The position numbers and the translations under genes are program-made. A model generated the notes under the pieces. It was not told the origin of the DNA. It did no database searches and saw only the letters and a program-made list of their open reading frames with translations. A stretch of DNA of 64,000 bases from Arcticibacter sp041902385. Its GTDB lineage: Bacteria > Bacteroidota > Bacteroidia > Sphingobacteriales > Sphingobacteriaceae. The DNA lies in contig NZ_CP169244.1 in assembly GCF_041902385.1 (NCBI RefSeq), positions 3,968,001-4,032,000 of the forward strand, in the 5' to 3' direction. Below are positions 9,434 to 20,365 of the stretch, piece after piece. Position 1 is the first letter of the stretch; every line of letters starts with the position of its first letter.

Positions 9434-9550
9434 TCTCTAAGAATTGCAACGCAAATTTAGGCGAAGATAAAGGGTTTTCTCCGGCTTTCCTGAAATCCGG
9501 CTGATAAGGTCCCTCAAAACACAAAAAAGTTGCAGAAAGATAACAGTCGG

Positions 9551-10510
9551 CTAGCGCAGAGCCGGCAGTACTTTTTCCCCAAAATCGCTGATAAACAATT
9601 CCTGCTTCCTGTTCACATTGTGCAGGATGATCCTCTCGAAACCGAGCTCGGCATAGGCCCTGATCTTTTCGATATGAAAGGCCGGGTCAGCAGAAATATC
9701 CACTTTGCCCCGCAGGTCTTCAGGCTTTACGAACTCGCCCAATGCGTCGAACTGCTCCACCGTTCTGAGTTCACCTAGCACACTTCCCTGAAAAATATTG
9801 GTGCGCCACTGGTCGTACGCTCCCATAAGTGCCTCTTCTTCTGTCCGGGCGTAAGAAAGCTGAACCTTCAGAATTAGGGGCTTACCCTCCCCTCCGTTGG
9901 TGCGGAAAGCGTGCACCACCTGTTTTAATTCTTCAAGAGGCTTTGAGATGGTAATAAGTCCGTCGGCTAAGCCGCCCAGCATGGCAGCAGTTTCTTCGCT
10001 GATGGCCGCCCCGATAAGCAAGGGTCGCACATCGGGACGCGTATAGAGCTTCGCGTTCTCAACCGTTACCGTGCCTTTTAAGTTAACGCACTGTCCCTCG
10101 AGCAGTTGCCTGATGACGCCAAAGCATTCCTTTAACCTTATATTCCGTTCTTTCTTGGGAGGCCACTCCTGCCCGGTGATCTTCTCGTTGATTGCCTCAC
10201 CGCTACCCAGCGAGATCCAGAAGCGACCGGGAAACATTTCGCCAAGTGTGGCAACGGCTTGCGCAATGATAGCCGGATGATAACGCTGCCCTGGCGCGCA
10301 AACCATCCCGAAAGGTAGTGAGGATGTCCGCATGGCTGCACCTAACCAGGCGAGGGCGAAACCGCTTTGCCCCTGCCGCTCGCTCCATGGGAAGAAATGG
10401 TCGGATGAGTTGATGGCCTGAAAGCCCGCTGCTTCTGCCTGTTCTACGTATTGCAGGAGTTCACTCGGTTTGAACTGCTCGTGCGACGCATGATATCCTA
10501 TTAAAGCCAT
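9551..10510 (-). CDS. LLM-class flavin-dependent oxidoreductase
   Basis: 319 residues of the luciferase-like (beta/alpha)8 family. Motifs include the N-terminal GYHASHEQF, the DHFFPW segment, and GRFWISLGSGEAINE, which matches the group annotated as F420- or flavin-dependent G6PDH-like oxidoreductases (the non-F420 Bacteroidota branch). The family uses reduced FMN or F420 for hydride transfer; the substrate is unknown. The full length fits the family. It is monocistronic and ends 117 bases before the CcsBA start on the same strand. Confidence 0.85.
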   Translation of the reverse strand: MALIGYHASHEQFKPSELLQYVEQAEAAGFQAINSSDHFFPWSERQGQSGFALAWLGAAMRTSSLPFGMVCAPGQRYHPAIIAQAVATLGEMFPGRFWISLGSGEAINEKITGQEWPPKKERNIRLKECFGVIRQLLEGQCVNLKGTVTVENAKLYTRPDVRPLLIGAAISEETAAMLGGLADGLITISKPLEELKQVVHAFRTNGGEGKPLILKVQLSYARTEEEALMGAYDQWRTNIFQGSVLGELRTVEQFDALGEFVKPEDLRGKVDISADPAFHIEKIRAYAELGFERIILHNVNRKQELFISDFGEKVLPALR

Positions 10511-10646
10511 ATTTTGTTCTCCGCTCGGGACTTACAATTACTAAGCGGTAACAGCGGATCAGGTTTTACGATTCAGCTTTTTGCAAAACAGGTATTTCTA
10601 GCGAGGGATGTGAGCCTTCCATGTTGGCACCGCCACCTTAGGCAAA

Positions 10647-10677
10647 CGGCCGGATGATTGGTTTATTCATCCGGCCG
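10647..10677 (-). terminator. Strong hairpin after the SusD gene
   Basis: CGGCCGGATGA and TCATCCGGCCG form a perfect 11-bp stem with a 9-base loop, 28 bases after the SusD stop. The T-run after it on the minus strand is short (TTTG), so termination is likely but not certain. Confidence 0.6.
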
Positions 10678-10705
10678 CTTCGTAAAAGGACTCTTAGAGG
10701 GGGGC

Positions 10706-12171
10706 TTAATATCCCTCATTCTGCTGCGCTTTCAAGCCAGGATTCGCGTTGATCTCATCCTGCGGGATCGGGAGTCTCGTTTTGTTGAAAGTGCGGTTAA
10801 TGGTCGTCGGCCTGGAGGGAATGGTTAGTCCTCCGAACTCATCATTAAACGTAATATCTCGGTTCAGACGGATCATATCAAAGAAGCGGTGACCCTCGGC
10901 TATCAGTTCCTTGCTTCTTTCGGCCAGGATCATATCGAGCGAAACAGTAGATTCCGTCGCGGGGGCCAGAGCCGGAGCACGCTTCCTGATCTCGTTCAGG
11001 TATTGCGCAGCCTTTGCCCTGTTGGCTGGCAATGCTGCTTCAGCCGCAATAAGGTAGACCTCAGACAGGCGGATCACCTTGATATCGACAGCGGTGGAAG
11101 AACTCGACTTTCCGTCTTCACCCTGAAGGGTCGTGCTGCCACTGTATTTATACACTGCGCCCATCCGGCTTGCTGAGGTTTCGTCGGCAGCCAGAATACC
11201 GCATCTTACGTCTGTCGCATCTTCCTTGAGTCGGTCCAGATAATAGTCGCTGGCCATAAACTGACCGAGCGCGTTTGAATTGCCGTGCCCCTTCCTTCTC
11301 AGATACATCCCGGGTGCACCTGCAAGAAGATCGTTCTCATTAGGCATAACGCCGAGCAGAAGAATGGACTCAGAAGCGAAACGTGTTTTCCAGGAAGCCA
11401 CCCAATTGCTATTCGTGTACAGCGAGTAAAGACTCTTGCTGTTGTTGATGACCTCTTCTGCTGCATTCAGTGCATTTACATAATCCTTCATGTACAGATA
11501 GACGCGCGCCTGCAGGGCAAGATTTGCGTAGTAATTGATATAGCCGTCGGTCCTCGCCTTTGGCAACAGCGGCGCTGCTGCCTTGAGGTCTGTCAGCATC
11601 TGTGCGTAGTTCTCCTCAACAGTTGACCTCAGCGGCTGAGCATTGAACTGAAGAGTCGTCGTGACGTAAGGTACGCCGAATGACTTTTTATCGTCGTCAT
11701 AGGCCTTTCCATAGAGACGAACAAGATCAAAATGCATCATAGCCCGGGCAGTGAGGGCCTGTCCCTTATAGCTGTCGAAGCCCGTGGCTCCCCCAGCCTG
11801 TTCAACGCGCGCGATCCCCTCCAGGATGCTGTTGGCCTGCAAAATGCTGGCATAGATCTGCGACCAGAAACCGCCGTATGCGTTTGTTGTGACGGAGTGA
11901 TTGAAGCTGTACATGGCGTCGAGACCCCGGCCCTGTGCATAGACCGTCAGGTCTCCCCTTTTACATCTCCGTACATCAGAAAATTACGGCCGTAATAACT
12001 GGCGTCCGTCATGCTTCTCATCATACCGTTGATCATCACCTGGGCGTCTGCCGGTGTTTTAATAGCCTCTGCAGAATTGCTGGCATTGTTAGGCTCCTCG
12101 TTCAGATAGTCTTTGCATGAGAGCAGACTAAATAGGAAGAAAACGCTTATATATATAGATATTCTTTTCAT
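10706..12171 (-). CDS. SusD/RagB-family outer-membrane glycan-binding lipoprotein (frameshifted in this sequence)
   Basis: About 488 residues. The N-terminus is a lipoprotein signal peptide ending in FSLLSC, followed by KDYLNEEP, the usual SusD start. The C-terminal part shows the SusD helical repeats and the closing RLPIPQDEINANPGL motif. The reading frame is broken at 11955-11958: after DVKG the frame shifts, and adding one G to the GGGG run restores KGGDLTVYAQGRGLDAM. I treat this as a probable sequencing error. SusD sits on the SusC barrel and captures oligosaccharides at the cell surface. It lies 21 bases after its SusC partner and shares an operon with it. Confidence 0.88.
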
Positions 12172-12192
12172 CTTATGCTTCCTGAATTAAAA

Positions 12193-15100
12193 TTAAAAAC
12201 CAACTTCTATCCCCATCGTGTAAGTCTTTCCAAAGGGTGTCTCCCAGCCTCTTGTTCCAAACTCATTCACTTCGGGATCTGCAATCTTGTATTTAGAGAA
12301 AGTGAGGAGGTTTGAGCCGTTCAGGTAAACCCGGATGTTTGAGGCACCAACTTTTTTTACAAGCGGTGAAGGTAGATTGTAACCGAGGGTAACAAACTTG
12401 AGCCGCAGGAAGCTCGCATCATGCATCTGCCTGCTGCTGTACTGCTGGGGGTCGGTCAAGTCATTTCCGTCGAGCTTGGGTAAAGAACCTTTGATATTAT
12501 CAGGGGTCCACATGTTATCATAATAGTACTGAGCCCTGATGCGCTCCCAGTAGTAGCCATCGTCCGCTACATCCTTAAAAGCTCCGTCATATAGCTTACC
12601 GCCAAGCTTGTAGTTAAAATTGAGGGCCAGCGTGAATCCCTTATATTCCAGGTCGGTATTGATACCGCCGTAAACGTCAGGGATAGCACTGCCAAGGGTT
12701 GTGTAGTTGGCCTTTGCATAGGACAAGGTCGCTCCACGGCCGTTGTGTAGAAAGTCGCCTGCCTGAGGGTCGTTAGGATCATTTACGTACCAGACGTTTT
12801 TACCATCCGTTTCGCGAACACCCGCCCACTCGAAGCCATAGAACGTGAGCGGAGAAGAGTTTTCACGATAGATAAACTGCGCACGTCTGTCTTCTCCCCC
12901 GGTTGGGTCGTACCAGATGATGTCGGATCCGTTATACAGCTTGACCACCTTCGAGCGCATGAACGTGCCGTTGATGCTGGCGCTCCACCTCAGTTCCTTG
13001 TTCCGGATGATGTCGCCCCCTAGATCTATCTCAAGGCCTCTGTTGTTCATTTCGCCTACATTCCTAAGGGTGTTCGGATACCCGGTCACCAGAGAGACAG
13101 GCACGCTCTGGAGCAGATTTTTCGAGTCCCTGTTAAAGTACTCCACCGATCCTGTGATACGCTGGTCAAAGAGGCCGAACTCCAGGGCAAAATTGGATGC
13201 ATAGTTCGTCTCCCAGGTCAGATTAGGATCACTGATGGTCTTAACCAGACCGCCTGGCTTACTCATATATTTTTGGTCGAAGAATGTCAGGTTGCGCCAG
13301 CCGTAATTGTCGGTGGGCAAAGTCCCGTTGGTCCCATAGGAGGCCCTTAAACGCAGGTTGCTGATATAACTGAGCGGCTCCATAAAGGACTCCCTGCTGA
13401 TGGTCCATGCCCCGGCTACTGACCAGAAATCACCCCAGCGGGCATCCGGACCAAGACGGGAAGAGCCGTCGCGACGGTACGAGGCCGATGCAAAGTACTT
13501 CTGGTTGTAGTTGTATTCGGCGCGCGACAGGCCAGACACGAGGGTATTCCCCCAGCTGTAGGCATTAGCGCTTGTAGTGCCGGCGGTTGCAACGGTATGA
13601 AGGGAGCTGGATGCGAGATCGGTACCCGTTGAACGCTGAAAGTCTGTTTTGTTCCTTTCCGCCTCAAATCCTGCCAGCAAGTTCAGCTGGTGGGCACCAA
13701 ATTGTTTCGTGTAGTTCAGCGTGGTAGAAGATACGATCTTGTTCAGATTCGTCGTGATCTCACTCACCGAACCATTTGTCCCTGCCCCGTTAAAGTGCAG
13801 GGCACTATAATATAGATGATCCTGGACCTGCGAGTTATCATAGGAGAAGACCGATTTCAGCAGCAGCTCAGGCAGCAGCCTGATGTTGAGTGTTTCATTA
13901 GCTGTTATACGGCGGGTAATAGAATTGTTCTCCCACTGGTTATTGTAGTACTCAGGGTTGTAAGCCAAACTGCCATAACGTGCCGTGAATGGCTGGCCGG
14001 TCTTGTAATCGGTCGGCCAATAAAAGGGCCATAAGAGGTTTCTTGATTGAAGAAAGTAGTTCGCTCCCGTGTTGCGCGTATCGTTATACCCCGACTGCCC
14101 CGTCCTGCCTATGCCCACATTGGATATGAACTCAACATATTTTCCTACTTTTTGAGCGAGGTTGATGCGGCCCGTCACTCGATCGAAGTCGTTCACCTGG
14201 ATCCGCGATTTGTCTGTGGTATATGACAGAGAAGAATAATAGGTGGTATTTGCATCACCGCCGCTTATTGAAAGATCATTTGTCTGATAAACCCCTGTCC
14301 TGAATAGAACATCATCCCAGTCGAAGTACTTTCCTTCGCGATTCTCGACCCCATCGGTCATTCCCTTAATGATGACATTTTCCGAAAGACCCGTCCCTGC
14401 GGTTTCAAAGTAATAGCCGTGCTTATTGAATCTTTGATTGAGCCGCCTGAGAGCATCCGAATTAGCAACCGCGTCTGTCTTCTTGGCCGAGGTGTTCAGG
14501 TCATGAAAAACGCGATAAAGCATATTGGTCTGCTCCTGTATTCCCGCAGGCTCGTAGTTGTCGGTAGCCCAGGAAGGAGTAAAACCGACTGAGGACTTGA
14601 GATTGATAACGGGTTTGCCCGACTTGCCCCTTTTGGTGGTGACCAGAACCACGCCATTAGCGGCCCTTGAGCCATAAAGAGAAGCCGCTGCTGCATCTTT
14701 CAGCACCGTGATCGACTCAATATCGGAGGGATTGATCGAGCTCATCACATTATTTGAAGCGTAGAGGTTGTCTTTCAGCTGCCCAACATTTCCCGAAACA
14801 ACCGGCACTCCGTCAATAACATACAGAGGTTCATTTCCGGCATTCATTGAGCCGATACCCCTGATGCGGATGCTGGGAACAGAGCCGGCCTGCCCGGAGG
14901 AAGAAGTGACCTGCACTCCCGCTACGCGGCCTGTCAGTCCCGCTTCAAAGGAGGCAACCGGAGCATCTTTAAATGCTTTCTGACTGACGACAGACGCCGC
15001 ACCGGTATAGGTACCTTTCTTCGCGGTACCGTATGCTACTACCATCACTTCCTCAAGCTGCTTCGAATCGGTTAAGAGACTTACATTGATAACCGTCCTG

Positions 15101-15356
15101 CCTTTAACAGCTATCTCTTGTTTTTGATGGCCGAGAGCCGTGAAGACCAGCGTGGCATTTTCAGGAACACCACTCAGCGCATAAACTCCATTCAGATCAG
15201 ATGACGCCCCCTGTTAGAGCCCTTGATTTTGACAGTGGCAATAAGACCAGTCTTATCCCCTGCCGAAGTTACAACGCCGCTTACACGGATTTGCGCCTTA
15301 GAGGACAGCGAAAGACATAGGAAGACACTGAGGAATACTAGTAGATTTTTTCTCAT
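12193..15356 (-). CDS. SusC/RagA-family TonB-dependent glycan transporter (frameshifted in this sequence)
   Basis: About 1,054 residues. An ATG at 15356 gives the signal peptide MRKNLLVFLSVFLCLSLSSK, a carboxypeptidase-like CNA-B domain (residues about 23-100), then a plug with PLYVIDGVPV and LKDAAAASLYGSRAANGVVL, both diagnostic of SusC, and a 22-strand barrel ending in the aromatic-closed strand TYTMGIEVGF. The frame breaks at a C5 run (15207-15211); one more G on the coding strand restores RGASSDLNGVYAL. It imports oligosaccharides using TonB energy. Upstream on the same strand is a GH97 glycosidase, suggesting an alpha-glucan or alpha-galactoside substrate. Confidence 0.9.
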
Positions 15357-15798
15357 AATGGCATTAATACATTCTTTGATTGTTTAGAACTTTTAGAAAA
15401 ACAGGCAGGACAAGCCAATCCTGTGTTTTTGCAGACATATTAGATGCATATTAAACAAAAACACCGATTTAATCAAAAATTAACCTCCAATTTATCTAAA
15501 ACATCGCAAAATACAGCATCACAGACAAAAAAGGGCAGGAGTCAACAAATGCCTTATGGCATTCACAAAGCGATCACACCGACGCCTTTCCCAAAAGAAA
15601 TAATGGGGTCACTAACACAAACGGACTTTTCTAAAATCCTCCATCGTCAGAAAAGCTGGGGGTTTTAGAAAAGTCCGTTCAATAAATGGATACTTCGCTC
15701 TTATTCGCTCGGCACAACTGTGCCGAAGGACTCCATTAAAAGGTGCCTTTACTAAAGGCGAGTCAGACCTTCGGTCTGCTTCTTATTCTTCGCCTCGA
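15357..15798. other. Intergenic region rich in inverted repeats between GH97 and SusC
   Basis: No gene is seen in these 442 bases. The SusC-proximal part is AT-rich and would hold the susC promoter. It contains a perfect 17-bp inverted repeat (15620-15679) and, closer to GH97, a run of small hairpins (15700-15800): TCGGCAC/GTGCCGA, GCCTTTA/TAAAGGC and CAGACC/GGTCTG. Confidence 0.6.
15620..15679. repeat. Perfect 17-bp inverted repeat
   Basis: Left arm 15620-15636 (AACGGACTTTTCTAAAA) and right arm 15663-15679 are exact reverse complements with a 26-base loop. In RNA the stem can be lengthened by G-C and G-U pairs (TCCTCC against GGGGG). The element could be a transcript-stabilising hairpin after GH97 or a remnant of a small mobile repeat. 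Confidence 0.75.
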
Positions 15799-17951
15799 TC
15801 ACGCTAATGGCGTAGCCCCTCCGGGCGCAGATTGCTGTACGAGTTTCGACTTATTCTTTACCAATACCTTTCGGATTGTATACGCCTGAGGATTTGTTTT
15901 ATAATGTGCATCTTTCGCATCCGCGTAGATCGTTGCAATATAAGTCTTGCCCGGATCAAGGAAGCTGAAGTTAATGGAAGACTTGAAGCCGTTCTCTCCG
16001 CATACATTTCCTACGAACCAGTTATTAGATCCTTTAGCCTTGCGGGCAACGGTGATGTATTGCCCGGGCTCCGCCTCCAGATACTTGCTGATATCCCAGT
16101 CAACCGCCACATCTTTTATAAACTGAAAAGCGTCAGAAAAACGTTCATAGTTCTCAGGAAGATCGGCAGCCATTTGCAGCGGGCTGTATAGAGTCACATA
16201 TAAGGCGAGCTGATTCGCCAGCGTGCTGTTAACATGCGACTTGTTTTCGGGATTCAGTTTCGATATGTCCATTTCAAAGATCCCCGGAGTGTAATCCATA
16301 GGACCTCCAAGCAGACGTGTAAAGGGCAGAAGCGTCACGTGGTTTGGCTTACTTCCGCCGAACGCCTGGTACTCTGTGCCTCTTGCCGACTCGTTTCCGA
16401 TAAGATTCGGATAGGTACGCGCAATGCCCGTAGGACGCACAGCTTCGTGGGCATTAACCATAATCTTGTATTGTGCCGCTTTCTCTATGGCATACTGATA
16501 GTGATTCACCAGCCACTGGCTATAGTGATTCTCTCCGCGTGGCAGAATATCACCTACGTATCCGCTCTTCACCGCATCGTACCCGTTGTCTTTCATGTAC
16601 TGGTAAGCCTGATCCATGTGCCGCTCATAATTCCGAACAGAAGAAGACGTCTCGTGGTGCATGATCATTTTAATACCCTTACTTTTCGCATAATCGCGTA
16701 TCTCTTTCATGTCAAAGTCAGGATAAGGGGTAACGAAGTCAAAGACGTAATCTTTCGAGTTTCCAAACCAGTCTTCCCAGCCGATATTCCAGCCTTCCAC
16801 CAGAACGCCGTCAAAACCGTTCGCTGCTGCAAAGTCGATGTACTTCTTTACGTTCGCTGTGTTGGCCCCGTGGGTTCCGTTAGGCTTCACTTTGGTGTAA
16901 TCGGTCACGCCAAGTTGCACCGAGGGCAGCTCGTTAGTATACGACCAGCTGCTTTTACCAGTGATCATCTCCCACCATACGCCAACATACTTAACAGGTT
17001 TGATCCAGGAAGGGTCTTTTATTTTGCAGGGCTCATTAAGATTATATGTGATCCGCGAAGCCAGGATGTCACGGGCATCATCACTTACGATAACCGTACG
17101 CCAGGGAGTGGTACGGGGAGCCTGCATATACCCTTTGTCACCTTTTGCATCGGGCGTAAGCCAGGATGTGAACACGAAGTTCTTGTCATCAAGATTAAGA
17201 TGCATGCAGGGGTAGTCAATCAGTGCAGCTTCATGGAGATTAATATAAAGGCCCTCGTTCGTCTTCATCATAAGTGCCGTCTGTACGCCGGTCGGCGAAA
17301 ACGATGATTGCGATACATTAGCGGTCCTTGCTTTTTCATTCAGTCCCCGGATCTCCGACAGGCGCGACGTCGTGTAGTCATATTCCTGCGTGTCATAGTC
17401 GCCAGGAATCCAAAAAGCAGTATGATTGCCCGACATAGCAAACTGAGTGCGCTCTTCCCTGATGACAAAATAGATCAGGTTTTTCTGTTGAGGAAACTCG
17501 TAGCGGAATCCCAGTCCGTCATTGAAAAGCCGGAAGCGGACGATCATCTCACGCTCTGTACCTTTTTGCGTTAAGGATACAGCAAGTTCATTATAATGGT
17601 TTCTGATCTCCCTTTCTTCCCCCCACACCGGTTTCCAGGTCTCGTCAAAGCTTGAAGTTTTTGTATCGGAGACCGAGAAATTATCATAAAGAGACGCCTG
17701 AGCGTTGATCGTTTTCTGCTTCATATCCGACTCCCCCCAGTTTCTGTGTCTGCTTGCTTATGCTTTAGTTCGAATCCCAGCTTACTTGGCTTAATCACGG
17801 GCTTGCCCTTGTAGGTCAGGGAATATGTTGGAACGCCCCTTTCAGCAATCTGAAAGGTTAAAATAAGGTTTCCATTTGGAGAACTGAGCTTTTGAGCCAA
17901 CATCGTCAGGGCGACAAAATTAAAAGATAGAAAAAGAAAAAATTTCTTCAT
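15799..17951 (-). CDS. GH97 family glycosidase, probably alpha-glucosidase (frameshifted in this sequence)
   Basis: About 717 residues with a signal peptide (MKKFFLFLSFNFVALTMLAQ), an N-terminal beta-sandwich, a (beta/alpha)8 barrel and a C-terminal beta domain. Around residues 430, 500 and 520 lie MHHETS, NAHEAVRPTG and NESARGTEYQ. Inverting SusB-type members use glutamates at these places, while retaining alpha-galactosidase members use an aspartate nucleophile, so an inverting alpha-glucosidase is the better guess. The frame breaks at a C6 run (17733-17738); one more G restores ETGGESDMKQK. The gene precedes susC on the same strand, making a GH97-SusC-SusD unit. It acts in the periplasm. 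Confidence 0.9.
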
Positions 17952-18135
17952 TTGGTATTGCTTTATCTGAATAAAACTTAATTGGTGTTTCGGCCCAAAG
18001 GTACTATATAATCCCGTTATATACCAGATTTTAAAAGGCAGGAATGAAAGTTTTATTCACCAGAGAACCGCTAAAGGAGCACGCCCGGGCAGCTGTATAG
18101 AAATACCGAAGTAGAAGCGGGAAGCTTTATAAACA

Positions 18136-18172
18136 AAAGAGGCAGACCTTGCAGCCCGCCTCTCCTGTTTAG
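18136..18172 (-). terminator. Terminator of the acidic small protein gene
   Basis: On the minus strand AGAGGC pairs with GCCTCT and is followed by TTTGTTT. The hairpin overlaps the end of the gene at 18169. Confidence 0.6.
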
Positions 18173-18462
18173 TCATTGTCGCCGGCACCCGACTTGCCCG
18201 AGCGCCGTCGGTCTTCTTCTCCAAGGTCCATATCCATCTGGTCCTCGTGTCCGTCATACCCGATGATTGTGTCCTCTATCGCGATCTTGTAGCCATCCTC
18301 ACCGCTTTGGTTTTCACTGAGGGAGTTTGTCGTACCCGCATACCCGGTATCATTCTGCTCCGCCGCATCCGGACGATTGGTCTGCGCTCCCCCTATCGTA
18401 TTATCCTTTTCGTTTTCCCTGCTTTTAGCAGCCTGTTCCCGGGCGTTCTGTTTGTTTTCCAT
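18169..18462 (-). CDS. Small acidic, disordered hypothetical protein
   Basis: 97 residues, very hydrophilic, with many Asp, Glu, Asn and Gln and no hydrophobic core; probably disordered. I do not recognise a family. The gene is supported by its even codon use across the frame, a rho-independent terminator at its end and the lack of any overlapping gene. Proteins of this composition occur in soil Bacteroidota as stress-related or desiccation-related proteins, but that is only a loose analogy. Confidence 0.5.
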   Translation of the reverse strand: MENKQNAREQAAKSRENEKDNTIGGAQTNRPDAAEQNDTGYAGTTNSLSENQSGEDGYKIAIEDTIIGYDGHEDQMDMDLGEEDRRRSGKSGAGDND

Positions 18463-18583
18463 AATGCTTTTCTTAGGTGATGTGTATTACGCTTTCAGTA
18501 GTATGTTAGTTAACAAGACAAGGTATACATGGTTTTCGTTAACATCAACAAAGGCGGTATTCCCCCTGGTGATGCGCAGGCTC

Positions 18584-19924
18584 TCAGCTTATCATCGGGA
18601 ATGAAATTCCTTTCACTTTGCCGTACAGCTCTACGGCGTACAGGTCCGTCATTCCCGACACGAAGTCCAGTACGCTTTGGATCTTCGAATACTTATCATC
18701 GCGGTCTGTATGGAACTGCTCGGGAATTAACTTAACAAGCTTGTGATAATAGTGCGTATCGTTAGAAAGAAGTGCAGGTACGAACTCTTCCAGCAAACCC
18801 GCCATCACTTTATATCCGGCAACCTCCTTGTTGATAACCGACGAATAGTTGTAGATCCGTTTTTCAGAAACCTCCTGGATTGCCTTCCAGGGGCTGAGAA
18901 GCTCCTCACCGAGGCATTTAATCAGACTCTTATTTAAAGAGCCCTGCAGAATTGCTTCCTGCTGATTAAAGAATGCTTTAGAGCATTCCCAGGCCAGCGT
19001 GTTAATCGCTTTTGCTCTCAATAAACCTACCTTCGCATCGTCATCATAATCCTGCGCCAGCCGTTCCCTGATTTTCGGGTCATTGGCGAATGGCAGCAGA
19101 TACGCCTCTACCTCTTCATAGCTCAATATCTTGAGCCGGTGTGCATCTTCCAGGTCGACTATCGTGTAACAGATATCGTCAGCAGCTTCTACAAGATACA
19201 CCAGGGGATGCCGCTTGTAGATCAGCGGAGAGTCCTCCTCCCGGATCATGCCCAGCTCTTCTGCTATCTTTTTAAAGGTCTCCTGCTCCGACTGAAAGAA
19301 GCCATATTTTTTCCGGTGCAGGTGCTCTTTCTGCCGTCCCGCGATAGAAGCACAGGGGTATTTGGCAATAGAAGCGAGGGTTGAATAGGTTAAGGCATAA
19401 GCGTCGTTGCCTTTTCCCTGAAATGGATGCGTCAGGATGCGCACCGCATTGGCATTGCCTTCAAAATTGATCAGGTCGTGCCATTGCTCCTCGCTTACAT
19501 CCTTCTTGTACTCCCTCCCATCGCCGTCAGTGAAGTACCGCGATATGGCAGCTTCGCCCGAATGCCCAAAGGCGGGATTACCTAAATCGTGGGCAAGCGC
19601 AGCAGCTGCCACGATGCTGCCAATCTCCATAATAAGCGGAACTTCCTTGACTAGTTCGGGCCTTTTCTCTTCAACATAATTCAGGAATATGGTTCCCATA
19701 GACCGGGCCACACTTGCCACCTCTAGGCTATGGGTAAGCCTGTTATGCACGAAGACGCTCCCCGGCAGAGGAAATACCTGCGTCTTGTTCTGCAGGCGCC
19801 GGAACGGCGATGAAAAGATGAGCCGGTCAAAATCGCGCTGAAAATCTGTACGGGCACGGTCAAAACTCACTTCACGCTCTTCCTGCCCGAATCTTTTATT
19901 GGATAATAAATACTTCCACTCCAT
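18584..19924 (-). CDS. dgt: Deoxyguanosinetriphosphate triphosphohydrolase (dGTPase)
   Basis: 446 residues, full length for the HD-domain dGTPase family. The metal-binding histidine (NRLTHSLEVASVAR, about residue 65) and the HD pair (AALAHDLGNPAFGHSGE, about residue 111) are present, as is the N-terminal RTDFQRDFDRLIFSSPFRRL motif. The enzyme cleaves dGTP to deoxyguanosine and triphosphate and so influences dNTP pools. It stands alone on the minus strand, 121 bases after the acidic small protein gene. The inverted repeat just upstream (19931-19979) may influence its expression. Confidence 0.93.
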   Translation of the reverse strand: MEWKYLLSNKRFGQEEREVSFDRARTDFQRDFDRLIFSSPFRRLQNKTQVFPLPGSVFVHNRLTHSLEVASVARSMGTIFLNYVEEKRPELVKEVPLIMEIGSIVAAAALAHDLGNPAFGHSGEAAISRYFTDGDGREYKKDVSEEQWHDLINFEGNANAVRILTHPFQGKGNDAYALTYSTLASIAKYPCASIAGRQKEHLHRKKYGFFQSEQETFKKIAEELGMIREEDSPLIYKRHPLVYLVEAADDICYTIVDLEDAHRLKILSYEEVEAYLLPFANDPKIRERLAQDYDDDAKVGLLRAKAINTLAWECSKAFFNQQEAILQGSLNKSLIKCLGEELLSPWKAIQEVSEKRIYNYSSVINKEVAGYKVMAGLLEEFVPALLSNDTHYYHKLVKLIPEQFHTDRDDKYSKIQSVLDFVSGMTDLYAVELYGKVKGISFPMIS

Positions 19925-20365
19925 GATAACTGAACGCCGGCCGCTGTTGTAACATTTCGTAATGGACAGCCGGCGTTCAATTATATGAATATTCGAACAA
20001 ATACCGCTCCTGCAGACGGCTATCTACTAAAATTTATTAGATATATGCCTCTCCGCCCGTCTTTCTTCCCCGGTTCTCCTCTTTGGCGAAAGTCGCTCAC
20101 AACGGTTTGCAGACTAACCTCGTGAATGTTTTTCTTGTCCCGATACGAATCGGTATTTATATTTGCCCTTCCATGCGAAAAAACTCACATATTGCGGAGG
20201 ACCTATGAAACCGGTCAGAATTCCCTCACTAAAGGAAAGATCGGGATGTCAAAGTCACACAATGACGAGATCTGACATTGTCCCCTTCCGCGCAGGTTAA
20301 AGACAAAAGATACCTGCAATAAATTTATAAACAGAAATTTACTTAACAATCAATACCCAGACAGT
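19925..20365. other. Divergent gap between dgt and fabF
   Basis: A 441-base gap. Next to dgt is an exact inverted repeat, TGAACGCCGGC (19931-19941) and GCCGGCGTTCA (19969-19979), with a 27-base loop. A 31-codon frame at 20204-20299 follows a GGAGG sequence but has no other support. The remainder has no recognised content. Confidence 0.5.

Noticed and set aside
16234..17307. Long plus-strand frame of 357 codons
   Set aside because: It lies wholly opposite the GH97 gene, which has clear family motifs; the antisense product has no recognisable pattern.
20204..20299. 31-codon frame with a GGAGG sequence upstream of fabF
   Set aside because: Too short and without similarity or conservation evidence to call a gene.
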